DNA of 64,000 nt from Streptomyces eurocidicus. Lineage in GTDB: Bacteria > Actinomycetota > Actinomycetes > Streptomycetales > Streptomycetaceae. Made by a program: the position numbers and the translations under genes. The notes under the pieces were generated by a model. It worked only from the letters and a program-made list of their open reading frames with translations. It did not search any database and was not told the origin of the DNA. Below, one piece after another: positions 53,601-62,395 of the stretch. How positions within the stretch are numbered: position 1 is the first letter of the stretch; the number at the start of each line of letters is the position of its first letter. Location: NCBI RefSeq assembly GCF_002891295.1, contig NZ_LGUI01000004.1, forward strand, positions 558,001 through 622,000, given 5' to 3'.

Positions 53601-56349
53601 GGCTCCGCAGGGACACCCGGCCGGTCAGGAGCACGCTGTCCGAGTCGGGCAGGGACACGGCCGCGCCCAGCAGCGCGTGTCCGGCCGCGCCCAGGCCGAG
53701 GCCGGAGGCGTCCAGGGCCGGGCGGCCGCCGTGCGGCCAGTAGTCGAGGTGCTGGAAGGCGTACGTCGGCAGGTCGACACGGCGGGCGCCCGTACCGGCG
53801 AAGAACGCCGCCCAGTCCACCGCGCAGCCCGCGACGTGCAGCCGGCCGAGGGCCGTGACCAGCGAGGCCGGCTCGGGGCGCGCCTTGCTCAGCGTCGGGA
53901 CGAACGTCACGCCCTCGGCGTCGGCCAGGCACTCCTCCGCCATCGCGGAAAGGACGCCGTCCGGGCCGAGTTCCAGGAAGGTGCGTACGCCCTCCGTGTG
54001 CAGCGTCCGCACGCCGTCGGCGAAACGGACCGCCTCACGGACGTGCCGCACCCAGTACTCGGGCGAGGTGAGATCCGTGGCCGGCTCACCCGTCACGTTG
54101 GAGACGACCGGGATCACCGGGGCGTCGTACGTCAGCGACCCGGCGACCGCGCGGAACTCCGCCAGCATCCCGTCCATCAGCGACGAGTGGAACGCGTGCG
54201 AGACGTTCAGGCGGCGCGCCTTCTCGAAACGACCAGCCACCGCCTCAACAACGGCCTCAGCACCCGAAATAACCACGGACGACGGGCCGTTGATCGCCGC
54301 TATGTCGACACCGTCGACGAGCACGGCACGAACATCGGCCTCCGTCGCCCGCAGTGACACCATCGCGCCACCGGCGGGCAGGGCCTGCATCAGCCGGGCG
54401 CGCGCCGCGACCAGCTTCGCCGCGTCCTCCAGCGAGAACACTCCCGCCACATGCGCGGCGGCGATCTCGCCCACGGAGTGGCCGGCCACGAAGTCCGGCA
54501 GCACGCCGTACGACTCGGCCAGCCGGAACAGCGCCACCTCGACCGCGAACAGGGCGGGCTGGGTGTGCTCCGTACGGGCCAGGGCCTCCGCGTCGTCGAG
54601 GACCGCCGCGTCCAGGCCCAGCGCCGCGCACGCCGCGTCGAAGGCGGCGGCGAACACCGGGTACGCCGCGTACAGCTCACGCCCCATGCCCGCCCGCTGC
54701 GCGCCCTGGCCCGTGAAGAGGACGGCCAGCCTGCCTTCGGAGGCCCGGCCCGAGGCCGCCGGTTCGCCGTCCAGGAGGACGGCCCGGTGCTCGAAGCGCG
54801 CCCGCGCCGTCGCCAGCGTGAAGGCGACGTCCACCGCGTCCAGTCCGGCGGCGGCCTCCACCACCTGGGCGGTCTGCGCGTCGAGCGCCTCCGCCGTGTG
54901 GCCCGAGACCAGCCACGGCACCACCGGCAGCGCGCGCCCGGCGGCGGCCTCCGCGGTCTCCTCCGCCGGAGCCTGCTCGATGATCACGTGCGCGTTCGTG
55001 CCGCTGATGCCGAACGACGACACACCGGCCCGGCGCGGCCGCCCCTCGGCCGTCGTCCACTCGCGGGCCTCGGTGAGGAGCTCGACCGCGCCGGCCGTCC
55101 AGTCGATGTGCGGCGACGGCTCGTCGGCGTGCAGGGTCTTCGGCAGGACGCCGTGGCGCATGGCCATGACCATCTTGATGATTCCGCCGACACCGGCCGC
55201 CGCCTGCGCGTGCCCGATGTTGGACTTCAGCGAGCCGAGCCACAGCGGCCGGTCGGCCGCGTGCTCCTGGCCGTAGGTGGCCAGCAGCGCCTGGGCCTCG
55301 ATCGGGTCGCCCAGCACCGTGCCGGTGCCGTGCGCCTCGACCGCGTCGATCTGCTCGGCGGACAGGCGGGCACCGGCCAGGGCCTGGCGGATGACGCGCT
55401 GCTGCGACGGGCCGTTCGGCGCCGTCAGGCCGTTGCTGGCGCCGTCCTGGTTGATCGCCGAACCGCGGACCACGGCCAGCACCCGGTGGCCCTTGCGGCG
55501 GGCGTCCGAGAGCCGCTCGACGAGCAGCATGCCGACGCCCTCGCCCCAGCCCGTGCCGTCGGCGCCCGCGCCGAACGCCTTGCACCGGCCGTCCTCGGCC
55601 AGGCCCCGCTGCCGCGAGAAGTCGACGAAGGTCTCCGGGGTGGCCATGACGGTGACGCCGCCGGCGAGCGCCATGTCGCACTCGCCCCGGCGCAGCGCCT
55701 GGACGGCCCAGTGCAGGGCGACCAGCGAGGACGAGCACGCGGTGTCGACCGTGACCGCCGGGCCCTCCAGGCCGAAGGTGTAGGCGACCCGGCCGGAGGC
55801 GATGCTGCCGCCGGTGCCCATGAAGCCCTCGACCTGCTCGGAGGTCTGCTCCAGTACGGAGATGTAGTCGTGGTACATCACGCCCGCGAAGACGCCGGTA
55901 CGGCTGCCCCGGGCGTCGTCCGGGCTGATACCGGCCCGCTCGAACGCCTCCCAGGTCGCTTCGAGGAGCAGCCGGTGCTGGGGGTCCATGGCCAGCGCCT
56001 CGCGGGGCGAGATGCCGAAGAGGGCGGGGTCGAAGGCCGTGGCGTCGGCGAGGAAGCCGCCGGAGCGCGTGTAGGTGGTGCCCTGGTGGTCGGGGTCGGG
56101 GTGGTAGAGCCCGTCGAGGTCCCAGCCGCGGTCGGTGGGGAAGCCGCCGATCGCGTCGCCGCCCGTGGCGACGAGGTCCCACAGGTCCTCGGGAGAGCGG
56201 ACGCCGCCGGGGAAGCGGCAGCTCATGCCCACGATCGCGATCGGCTCGTGAGCCTCCGCGGTGAGCTTCCGGTTCTGCTCGCGCAGGCGCTCGGTCTCCT
56301 TCATGGAGGCGCGGAGCGCCTCGATGATGCGTGCGTCGGAAGAACTCAT
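41677..56349 (-). CDS. PKS-B, modular type I polyketide synthase, three modules (4,890 aa)
   Basis: Takes the chain from PKS-A and passes it to PKS-C. The start at 56349 is chosen because it begins a typical docking coiled coil (MSSSDARIIEALRASMKETE) and has GAGAGG 11 bases upstream; the frame stays open to 56463 without docking-like sequence. Order (approximate residues): docking 1-33; B1 KS 35-455 (Cys205), AT (GHS 625), DH (His 921), KR (1340-1480), ACP (Ser 1640); B2 KS from 1707 (Cys 1883), AT (2298), damaged DH (2596), KR (3031-3168), ACP (3338); B3 KS from 3396 (Cys 3573), AT (3986), inactive KR (4466-4583), ACP (4740); C-terminal docking 4790-4890 ending in DEIFAFIDNELG. Predicted steps: alkene, hydroxyl, ketone. 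Its TGA overlaps the PKS-C ATG. The A-B gap is 124 bp and holds short repeats and a hairpin. Confidence 0.96.
41995..46163 (-). other. PKS module B3: KS-AT-KR(inactive)-ACP (predicted ketone)
   Basis: KS has DTACSSS; AT has HAFH (malonyl). No DH is present: the sequence passes from the AT end (QHQHFWLL) directly into a KR-like region. In that region the nucleotide-binding TGGTGALG is replaced by TGDDSELR (near 42945), and the GNYAAAN segment that carries the catalytic Tyr is replaced by AGAAAPS (near 42600). The KR should be structural only, leaving a beta-ketone. ACP has GFDSL. Confidence 0.9.
46204..51231 (-). other. PKS module B2: KS-AT-DH(damaged)-KR-ACP (predicted hydroxyl)
   Basis: KS has DTACSSS; AT has GHSIGE and HAFH (malonyl). 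The DH keeps its first motif (HVVAGSVLLP) but lacks about 15 residues that include the YGPVFQG motif (near 48225-48245), and HPALLDAAFR replaces HPALLDAALH. The KR has TGGTGALG and the Lys, Ser and Tyr, but reads VHANG where other modules read VLDDG, so it is not a standard B-type. A hydroxyl, perhaps of the opposite configuration, is the likeliest outcome. ACP has GFDSL. Confidence 0.85.
48907..49578 (-). repeat. 672-bp tract in B2 AT, partner of 8259-8930 (D1)
   Basis: See the partner entry. Similarity drops sharply at the upstream end, where B2 continues GAAAACGG and D1 continues CAGAACAG on the plus strand. Confidence 0.85.
51295..56247 (-). other. PKS module B1: KS-AT-DH-KR-ACP (predicted alkene)
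   Basis: KS has DTACSSS (Cys205), with DPQH in place of the usual DPQQ. AT has GHSVGE and HAFH (malonyl). DH is intact (HVVMGSVLLP, YGPAFRG, HPALFDAALH). KR has VLDD and NYAAAN. ACP has GFDSL. Confidence 0.92.
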
Positions 56350-56362
56350 TTGGGCTGTTACC

Positions 56363-56415
56363 TCTCGCGGTTTCTCGCGGTTCTCGCGGGTTCTCGCTTG
56401 TGCGCGGGTTCTCGC
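56363..56415. repeat. Five copies of TCTCGC in the PKS-A/PKS-B gap
   Basis: TCTCGC occurs at 56363, 56373, 56382, 56392 and 56410, mostly within a longer unit like GGTTCTCGC. The first copy overlaps the GAGAGG ribosome-binding site of PKS-B when read on the minus strand. No function is recognised. Confidence 0.6.
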
Positions 56416-56424
56416 TCGTGTCGT

Positions 56425-56441
56425 GGGGCCGGACCGGCCCC
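56425..56441. repeat. Short GC hairpin between PKS-A and PKS-B
   Basis: GGGGCCG and CGGCCCC pair around a 3-base loop; 8-bp arms around one base if counted as a palindrome. It lies 32 bases past the PKS-A stop. There is no T-run, so it is not called a terminator. Confidence 0.5.
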
Positions 56442-56473
56442 GGGTCTCACCGGGGCCGGTCACCGAGCCGGTT

Positions 56474-59400
56474 TCAGAGGTCGGACGGTCCCGACTGCTC
56501 CGGCGTCTCCCAGGGCTCCCCCGACTGGCCGAGCGCCATCCGCACCAGTGCTTCGGCGTCCATGGAGTCGATCGACCCGGCGGGCTCCCCCGTGTCGTCG
56601 GCGTCCCGCGCGGCCGGGTCGTCGGCGGCGGCGGGGGAGCCGGACAGGAGCCCGGCCGCTCCGGCGAGTTCCAGCAGGCTGTCGAGCAGCCCGGCCTCCC
56701 TCAGCCGCGTCAGCGGGACGGACGCCAGGGCCTCCCGGATCGCGGCTTCGCCGGTGCCGTCGCCGTCGGCCGGTACCGTGACGAGTTCGGCGCGCAGGTG
56801 TCCGGCGAGGGCGCGCGGTGTGGCGTAGTCGAAGATGAGCGTCGCGGGGAGCCGCAGGCCGGTCGCGTTCTGCAGTCCGTTGCGGAACTCTACGGCGGTC
56901 AGCGAGTCGAAGCCGAGCTCGTTGAACTCCCTGTTCGCGCCGATGCCTTCCGTCCCGTCGTGGCCGAGGACGGCGGCCGCCCGCTCCCGTACGAGGTCGA
57001 CGAGCATCCGTGTGCCGGCGGCCTCGGGGAGGGTGCGCAGCCGGTCCGCCAGGTCCACGGCCGGCGGGGTGGTTCCCGTGCCCGGGGCGGGGCGGGGGCG
57101 CCGTGCCGGGGTGCGGACGAGTCCGGTGAGCAGCGCGGGCACCGGGCCGTCGCCCGCGGCGGCGCGGAGGTCGAGGCGGACGGGTACGCGGAGCCCGGGG
57201 GTGCCCGCGGCGCGGTCGAACAGCGCCCGGCCCTCGTCGGCGGTCAGCGGCCGGAAGCCGTCGCGGGCCATGCGCCGCACGTCCGCGTCGTCGAGGGTGC
57301 CGGTCATGCCGCCGCCGGTGGACTCCCAGGGGCCCCAGGCGAGCGAGGCGCCGGGGAGGCCGAGGTGGCGGCGGTGGACGGCGAGCGCGTCGAGGAACGC
57401 GTTGGCGGCCGCGTAGTTGCCCTGCCCGGACGCGTCGAAGACTCCCGCCACCGAGGAGAACAGCACGAAGGCGGAGAGACCTTCCATGCCCGCGGTCAGC
57501 TCGTGCAGGTGCCAGGCCGCGTCGACCTTCGGACGGAAGACGGCGTCCAGACGCCCGGGGGTGAGGGAACTGATCACACCGTCGTCGAGGACACCGGCGG
57601 TGTGCACCACCGCCGACAGCTCGACGCCCGCCAGCAACCCTTCCAGTGCCTGACGGTCCGACACATCACACGCCACGACGGTCACTTCGGCGCCGAGAGC
57701 CGTGAGTTCTTCGCGCAGCTCGGCCGCGCCCGGGGCCTCAGGGCCACGACGGCTCGTCAGCAACAGCTCACGCACACCGTGCTCGACCACCAAGTGCCGG
57801 GCCACGAGCGCACCCAGACCACCCGTACCACCCGTGACCAGCACGGTTCCGTCGCCGTACCGGCCGGGGGCGGCCTCGGTGGTGCGGGCCAGGCGCGGTG
57901 CCCGGGCCTGGCCGGCGCGCAGGGCGAGGCGCGGTTCCCCGGTGGCGGCCGCGGCGGGCAGGGCGCGGTCGGAGGCTTCCGTGCCGTCGGTGTCGACGAC
58001 GGCGAAGCGGCCGGGGTGCTCGGCCCGCGCCGAGGCGACGAGGCCCCGGACGACGGCCTGTGCCGGATCCACGGCGTCGGCGTCGCCCGTGGCCTCCGCC
58101 CCGCGGGTCACGAGGACCAGGCGCGAACCGGCGAGCGCGTCCTCGGCGAGCCACTGCTGTACGAGCGTGAGGGTGCGGGCGGCCAGGGTGTGGGCGCGGT
58201 CGGCGGCCGTGCCGTCCTGGGCCGCCGGGCCGGGCACGAGCACGTACGCGGGGGTCGTGCCGCTCGCGGCGAGCTCGGCGGCGTCCGCGTGGGCGCGGGC
58301 GCCCAGCAGGCCCGCGAGGCGGTCGTCGCCGAGGACGGCGCAGTCGGCGGGCGGTGTGGCCGGGAGCTCCACCGCGTTCCAGTCGAGGTGGAACAGGGCG
58401 TCCGCGCCCAGCTGGTCGGGGGTGAAGGGGCGCAGGGTGAGCCGGTCGACGGTGGCGACGGGCTTGCCGTCAGCGTCGGCGAGGGTCAGGGCCACGGCGT
58501 CGCCGCGCGGCGTCACGCGGACGCGGAGCGCGGTGGCGCCGGTCGCGTGGAGGGTGACGCCCGACCAGGAGAAGGGGAGTTCGGCGCGGCTTTCGGAGGT
58601 CCCCAGCCCGATGGTGTGCAGGGCCGCGTCCAGCAGCGCCGGGTGGAGCCCGTACGCGGTGGTGTCCGTGCCTTCCGGCAGGGCCACCTCGGCGAGGATC
58701 CCGCCGTCGTGCGACCAGGCCGCCGTCACGCCCTGGAACAGGGGGCCGTAGCCCAGGCCGGCGTCGGCGAGCCGGTCGTACAAGTCCGTCACGGGCAGGG
58801 GACGGGCGCCGGCCGACGGCCACTGCGTCCCGAGGGCGGCCGTCGGCTCGCCCGCGGCGGTGGCCAGGGTGCCGGAGGCGTGGCGGGTCCATTCGCCGGA
58901 CGCGTCCCCGTCCTCCGTGCGGGAGTGGATGCCGAGGGCCCGCCGGCCGGTGTCGTCCGGGTCGGCGACGACGACGCGGAGGCGGACCGCGCCGCGCTCG
59001 GGGAGGACGAGGGGTGCTTCCAGGGTGAGTTCGTCGAGGAGGGCGCTGCCGAGGCGGTCGCCGGCGGTCAGCGCGAGGTCGACGAGGGCCGCGCCGGGGA
59101 GCATCACGAGGCCGGCGACCGTGTGGTCGGCGAGCCAGCCGTGGGTGCGCAGGGAGAGGCGGCCCGTGAAGAGGTGCCCGTCGGGGAGTTCGGCGGCCGC
59201 GCCGAGCAGCGGGTGGCCGGGGGCGTCGAGGCCGGCGGCGGAGAGGTCGCCGAGGCCGTCGGCGCCGTCCTCGAGCCAGAAGTGGCGGCGCTGGAAGGCG
59301 TAGGTCGGCAGGTCGACGCGGCGGGCGCCGGTGCCCTCGTAGAACGCGGTCCAGTCGACGGTGTGGCCGCTGACGTGCAGGCGGCCCAGCGCGGCGGCCA

Positions 59401-61975
59401 GGGTGGCGGTCTCGGGGCGGCTGCGGCGCAGGGCGGGCACGAGCACCGCGCCGTCGCCGTCGGCGCCCGTGGCGGGCAGGCAGTCCTGGGCCAGTCCGGT
59501 GAGCACGGCGTCCGGGCCGAGTTCGAGGTACGTGCGGACGCCCTGGCCGTGGAGGGTCCGGATGCCGTCGGCGAAGCGGACCGCGTCGCGGACGTGGCGG
59601 ACCCAGTACTCGGGGGACGTCAGGTCCGTGGCCAGTTCGCCTGTGACGTTGGAGACGACCGGGATGGCAGGGGCGGCGTACGTGAGGGACTCGGCGACCG
59701 TACGGAACTCGGCCAGCATGCCGTCCATGCGGTGGGAGTGGAACGCGTGCGAGACCTTGAGGCGCTTGGTCTTGCGGCCCAGGCCCCGGAAGTGCTCGGC
59801 GGTCCGCTCGGCCGCGTCCTCGTCGCCCGAGATCACCACGGACTCGGGGCCGTTGACGGCCGCGATGTCGGCGCCGTCGGCGAGCGCGGCCAGGACCTCC
59901 GGCTCGGTGGCCTGGAGCGAGATCATCGCGCCGCCGGCCGGCAGCGCCTGCATCAGACGGGCGCGGGCGGCGACCAGCTTGCCCGCGTCCGCCAGCGAGA
60001 ACACCCCGGCGACGTGCGCGGCGGCGATCTCACCGATGGAGTGACCGGCGAGGAAGTCGGGGCGGACGCCCCAGGATTCGACGAGCCGGTGGAGGGCGAC
60101 CTCGACGGCGAACAGCGCGGGCTGGGTGTGCTCCGTACGGGCCAGGGCCTCCGCGTCGTCGAGGACGGCCGGGTCCAGGCCCAGTGCCGCGCACGCCGCG
60201 TCGAAGGCCGCGGCGAAGGCGGGGAACGTGGTGCGGAGTTCGCGGGCCATTCCGGCGCGCTGGGCGCCCTGGCCGGTGAACAGGACGGCCAGGCGGCCGC
60301 CTTCGCCCGCGGTGCCCTGTGCGGTGCCGAGGACGGTGGTGCCCTTGGCGAGGGCGGCCAGGCCGCGCTGGAAGTCCTTGGGGGTGGCGCCGGTCAGCAC
60401 GGCGCGGTGGTCGAGGGCGGCGCGGCCGGTGGCCAGGGAGTAGGCGACGTCCAGCGGTGCCTGCCCGTCCACCGCCTCGCTCAGCCGCGCGGCCTGGGCG
60501 CGCAGGGCGTCGGCGGTCCTGGCGGACAGCAGCCACGGGACGGCGGGCAGGGCCACGGGGGTCCCGGCCTCGTCGGCGGGCGGGTCGGCCGGGGCCTCTT
60601 CCAGGATGACGTGGGCGTTGGTGCCGCTGATGCCGAACGAGGAGACGCCGGCCCGGCGCGGCCGGTCCCCGGTGGCCGGCCATTCGCGGGCCTCGGTGAG
60701 CAGTTCCACGGCTCCGGCCGACCAGTCGACCTGGTCGGTGGGCTCGTCGACGTGGAGGGTCTTGGGCAGCACGCCGTTGCGCATCGCCATGACCATCTTG
60801 ATCACGCCGCCGACGCCGGCGGCGGCCTGCGCGTGGCCGATGTTCGACTTGAGGGAGCCGAGCCACAGCGGCTCGTCGCCCGCGCGCTCCTGGCCGTAGG
60901 TGGCGAGGAGCGCCTGTGCCTCGATGGGGTCGCCCAGGCGGGTGCCGGTGCCGTGTCCCTCGACGGCGTCGATGTCGGTGGCGGAGACGCGGGCGTCCGC
61001 CAGGGCCTGCCGGATGACGCGCTGCTGGGAGGGGCCGTTGGGGGCGGTGAGCGCGGAGCTGGCGCCGTCCTGGTTGACGGCGGAGCCCCGGATGACGCCG
61101 AGGATCCGGTGACCGTTGCGCCGCGCGTCGGAGAGCCGCTCGACAAGGAGCATGCCCACGCCTTCGGCCCAGCCGGTGCCGTCCGCGCCCGCCGCGAACG
61201 CCTTGCACCGGCCGTCCGCCGCGAGTCCTCGCTGACGGGAGAAGTCCACGAACGTGTCCGGAGTCGTCATCACGGTCACGCCACCGGCCAGCGCGAGCGA
61301 GCACTCGCCCGTACGCAGCGCCTGGATCGCCCAGTGGAGCGCGACCAGCGACGACGAACACGCGGTGTCGACGGTGACGGCGGGGCCTTCGAGGCCGAAG
61401 GTGTACGCCACCCGGCCCGAGACGACGCTTCCGAGGCCGCCGTTGCCGAGGAATCCTTCAAGGCCCTCGGGAATCACCCGGAGTCGCGAGGCGAAATCGT
61501 GGTACATCACGCCGGCGAAAACGCCCGTACGTGAACCGCGCAGCCAAGACGGCTGAATGCCCGCGCGCTCGAACGCCTCCCACGACGCCTCCAGCAGCAA
61601 TCGCTGCTGCGGGTCCATCGCGAGGGCCTCACGCGGTGAGATGCCAAAGAAGTCGGGGTCGAAGTCCCCCGCGTCGTGCAGGAATCCGCCCTCGTCCGTG
61701 TAGGTGCGTCCCACCGCGTCCGGGTCGGGGTCGAAGAGGCCCTCGACGTCCCAGCCGCGGTTCTCCGGGAACCGGCTCACTCCGTCCCGGCCACCCGCGA
61801 CGAGGTCCCACAGACCCTCGGGCGAGGTGACCCCGCCCGGGTATCGGCAGCTCATCCCCACGATGGCGATGGGCTCGCGCCGGCGGTCCTCGGATTCCCG
61901 CAGGCGGCGCTTGGCCTCACGCAGATCGGCCGTCGCCCGCTTGAGATAGCCGAGGAGCTTCTCTTCGCCCTCCAT
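56474..61975 (-). CDS. PKS-A, single-module type I polyketide synthase (1,833 aa)
   Basis: First PKS of the minus-strand operon. Start 61975 gives a standard docking helix (MEGEEKLLGYLKRATADL) with a GGGGG stretch about 12 bases upstream; the frame could begin at 62023 but that ATG has no ribosome-binding site and adds no recognisable sequence. Order: docking 1-30; KS 34-460 (Cys206 in DTACSSS, His341, His381); AT 564-860 (Ser646 in GHSIGE, HAFH 743-746, malonyl); DH 915-1190 (His951, YGPLFQG 1076-1082, Asp1116); KR (TGGTGGLG 1381-1388, LDD 1463-1465, Tyr1521); ACP (Ser1691); C-terminal docking about 1740-1833. Predicted step: a trans alkene. It is an extension module that expects a chain from an upstream protein, since no loading domain is present. 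Oddity: VEGHGTGT instead of VEAHGTGT in the KS. The C-terminal docking region (LTRLREAGLLDSLLELA) differs in type from those of PKS-B and PKS-C. Confidence 0.96.
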   Translation of the reverse strand: MEGEEKLLGYLKRATADLREAKRRLRESEDRRREPIAIVGMSCRYPGGVTSPEGLWDLVAGGRDGVSRFPENRGWDVEGLFDPDPDAVGRTYTDEGGFLHDAGDFDPDFFGISPREALAMDPQQRLLLEASWEAFERAGIQPSWLRGSRTGVFAGVMYHDFASRLRVIPEGLEGFLGNGGLGSVVSGRVAYTFGLEGPAVTVDTACSSSLVALHWAIQALRTGECSLALAGGVTVMTTPDTFVDFSRQRGLAADGRCKAFAAGADGTGWAEGVGMLLVERLSDARRNGHRILGVIRGSAVNQDGASSALTAPNGPSQQRVIRQALADARVSATDIDAVEGHGTGTRLGDPIEAQALLATYGQERAGDEPLWLGSLKSNIGHAQAAAGVGGVIKMVMAMRNGVLPKTLHVDEPTDQVDWSAGAVELLTEAREWPATGDRPRRAGVSSFGISGTNAHVILEEAPADPPADEAGTPVALPAVPWLLSARTADALRAQAARLSEAVDGQAPLDVAYSLATGRAALDHRAVLTGATPKDFQRGLAALAKGTTVLGTAQGTAGEGGRLAVLFTGQGAQRAGMARELRTTFPAFAAAFDAACAALGLDPAVLDDAEALARTEHTQPALFAVEVALHRLVESWGVRPDFLAGHSIGEIAAAHVAGVFSLADAGKLVAARARLMQALPAGGAMISLQATEPEVLAALADGADIAAVNGPESVVISGDEDAAERTAEHFRGLGRKTKRLKVSHAFHSHRMDGMLAEFRTVAESLTYAAPAIPVVSNVTGELATDLTSPEYWVRHVRDAVRFADGIRTLHGQGVRTYLELGPDAVLTGLAQDCLPATGADGDGAVLVPALRRSRPETATLAAALGRLHVSGHTVDWTAFYEGTGARRVDLPTYAFQRRHFWLEDGADGLGDLSAAGLDAPGHPLLGAAAELPDGHLFTGRLSLRTHGWLADHTVAGLVMLPGAALVDLALTAGDRLGSALLDELTLEAPLVLPERGAVRLRVVVADPDDTGRRALGIHSRTEDGDASGEWTRHASGTLATAAGEPTAALGTQWPSAGARPLPVTDLYDRLADAGLGYGPLFQGVTAAWSHDGGILAEVALPEGTDTTAYGLHPALLDAALHTIGLGTSESRAELPFSWSGVTLHATGATALRVRVTPRGDAVALTLADADGKPVATVDRLTLRPFTPDQLGADALFHLDWNAVELPATPPADCAVLGDDRLAGLLGARAHADAAELAASGTTPAYVLVPGPAAQDGTAADRAHTLAARTLTLVQQWLAEDALAGSRLVLVTRGAEATGDADAVDPAQAVVRGLVASARAEHPGRFAVVDTDGTEASDRALPAAAATGEPRLALRAGQARAPRLARTTEAAPGRYGDGTVLVTGGTGGLGALVARHLVVEHGVRELLLTSRRGPEAPGAAELREELTALGAEVTVVACDVSDRQALEGLLAGVELSAVVHTAGVLDDGVISSLTPGRLDAVFRPKVDAAWHLHELTAGMEGLSAFVLFSSVAGVFDASGQGNYAAANAFLDALAVHRRHLGLPGASLAWGPWESTGGGMTGTLDDADVRRMARDGFRPLTADEGRALFDRAAGTPGLRVPVRLDLRAAAGDGPVPALLTGLVRTPARRPRPAPGTGTTPPAVDLADRLRTLPEAAGTRMLVDLVRERAAAVLGHDGTEGIGANREFNELGFDSLTAVEFRNGLQNATGLRLPATLIFDYATPRALAGHLRAELVTVPADGDGTGEAAIREALASVPLTRLREAGLLDSLLELAGAAGLLSGSPAAADDPAARDADDTGEPAGSIDSMDAEALVRMALGQSGEPWETPEQSGPSDL
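56780..61876 (-). other. PKS module A: KS-AT-DH-KR-ACP (predicted alkene)
   Basis: All catalytic motifs are intact: DTACSSS, GHSIGE with HAFH (malonyl), HTVAGLVMLP, TGGTGGLG with LDD and GQGNYAAAN, and GFDSL. The AT uses SHRMDGM after HAFH, as in C6, where most other modules use SSLMDGM. At DNA level it is more divergent than the modules of PKS-C. Confidence 0.93.
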
Positions 61976-62395
61976 CTGCCGCCACGCCCCCACAAATCGC
62001 CGTTCGGGATGCCATGAAGGCATCGGCCCGAGCCGGCCGGGATGAATTCACCCGTTGAATTCTTCACATTGCATACATGGCACTACACATAGAAGGGTAG
62101 ACGTGGCACAGGATCTCACCAACCCCTAACCCGCCCCTGACGTTTCCCCCTAGTGGGCGTCATCACCTGGCACCGGTTCCACCCAATTCGCAAGACCTCG
62201 GGGCGAATATAGGGGTGGGTAGGGGGCCCCTAGGGGTTTCTCGGCGGATCACCGGCTTCATACCCTTGACGCGATTATTGACCGAAGTCGCGTGCCCTTA
62301 ATTACGGTGCCCATATTTTCCGGCGCCATGCGGCCCGACGTCGGCGGACCGGCTGCCGGACGGAACCGGCGCCCAGCGAACCAAAGGGGGAATTC
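61976..62395. promoter_or_regulatory. Divergent intergenic region, probable bidirectional promoter
   Basis: About 420 bp without a supported gene, locally AT-richer than its surroundings (for example 62040-62100 and 62260-62330). It lies between the starts of PKS-A and the hydrolase gene, so both operons are probably controlled here. For the plus-strand gene a weak promoter may be TTGACC (62278-62283) with an AT-rich TAATTA at 62299-62304, but the 15-base spacing is short. For PKS-A no convincing -35/-10 pair was found. The ribosome-binding site of the plus gene is AAAGGGGG at 62383-62390. Confidence 0.6.
62123..62236. promoter_or_regulatory. Cluster of CCCCTA/TAGGGG hexamers, possible operator array
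   Basis: CCCCTA occurs at 62123, 62147 and 62227, and TAGGGG at 62210, 62220 and 62231. The last pair forms a perfect 10-bp palindrome, CCCCTAGGGG (62227-62236). A further near-palindrome CCCCCTAGTGGG lies at 62146-62157. Six hits of one 6-mer and its complement within 114 bp, right between divergent biosynthetic operons, suggests binding sites for a pathway regulator. The regulator is not in the window and its family cannot be named from this. Confidence 0.45.

Noticed and set aside
56425..56441. Intrinsic terminator after PKS-A
   Set aside because: The hairpin is real but short and has no T-run, so termination cannot be claimed.
56350..56463. Upstream extension of the PKS-B frame
   Set aside because: It has no docking-like sequence and covers the repeat-rich gap; the ATG at 56349 has a proper ribosome-binding site.
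62044..62062. Direct repeat of GAATTC upstream of PKS-A
   Set aside because: Two 6-bp copies 13 bases apart in an AT-richer stretch are too little to support a regulatory site.
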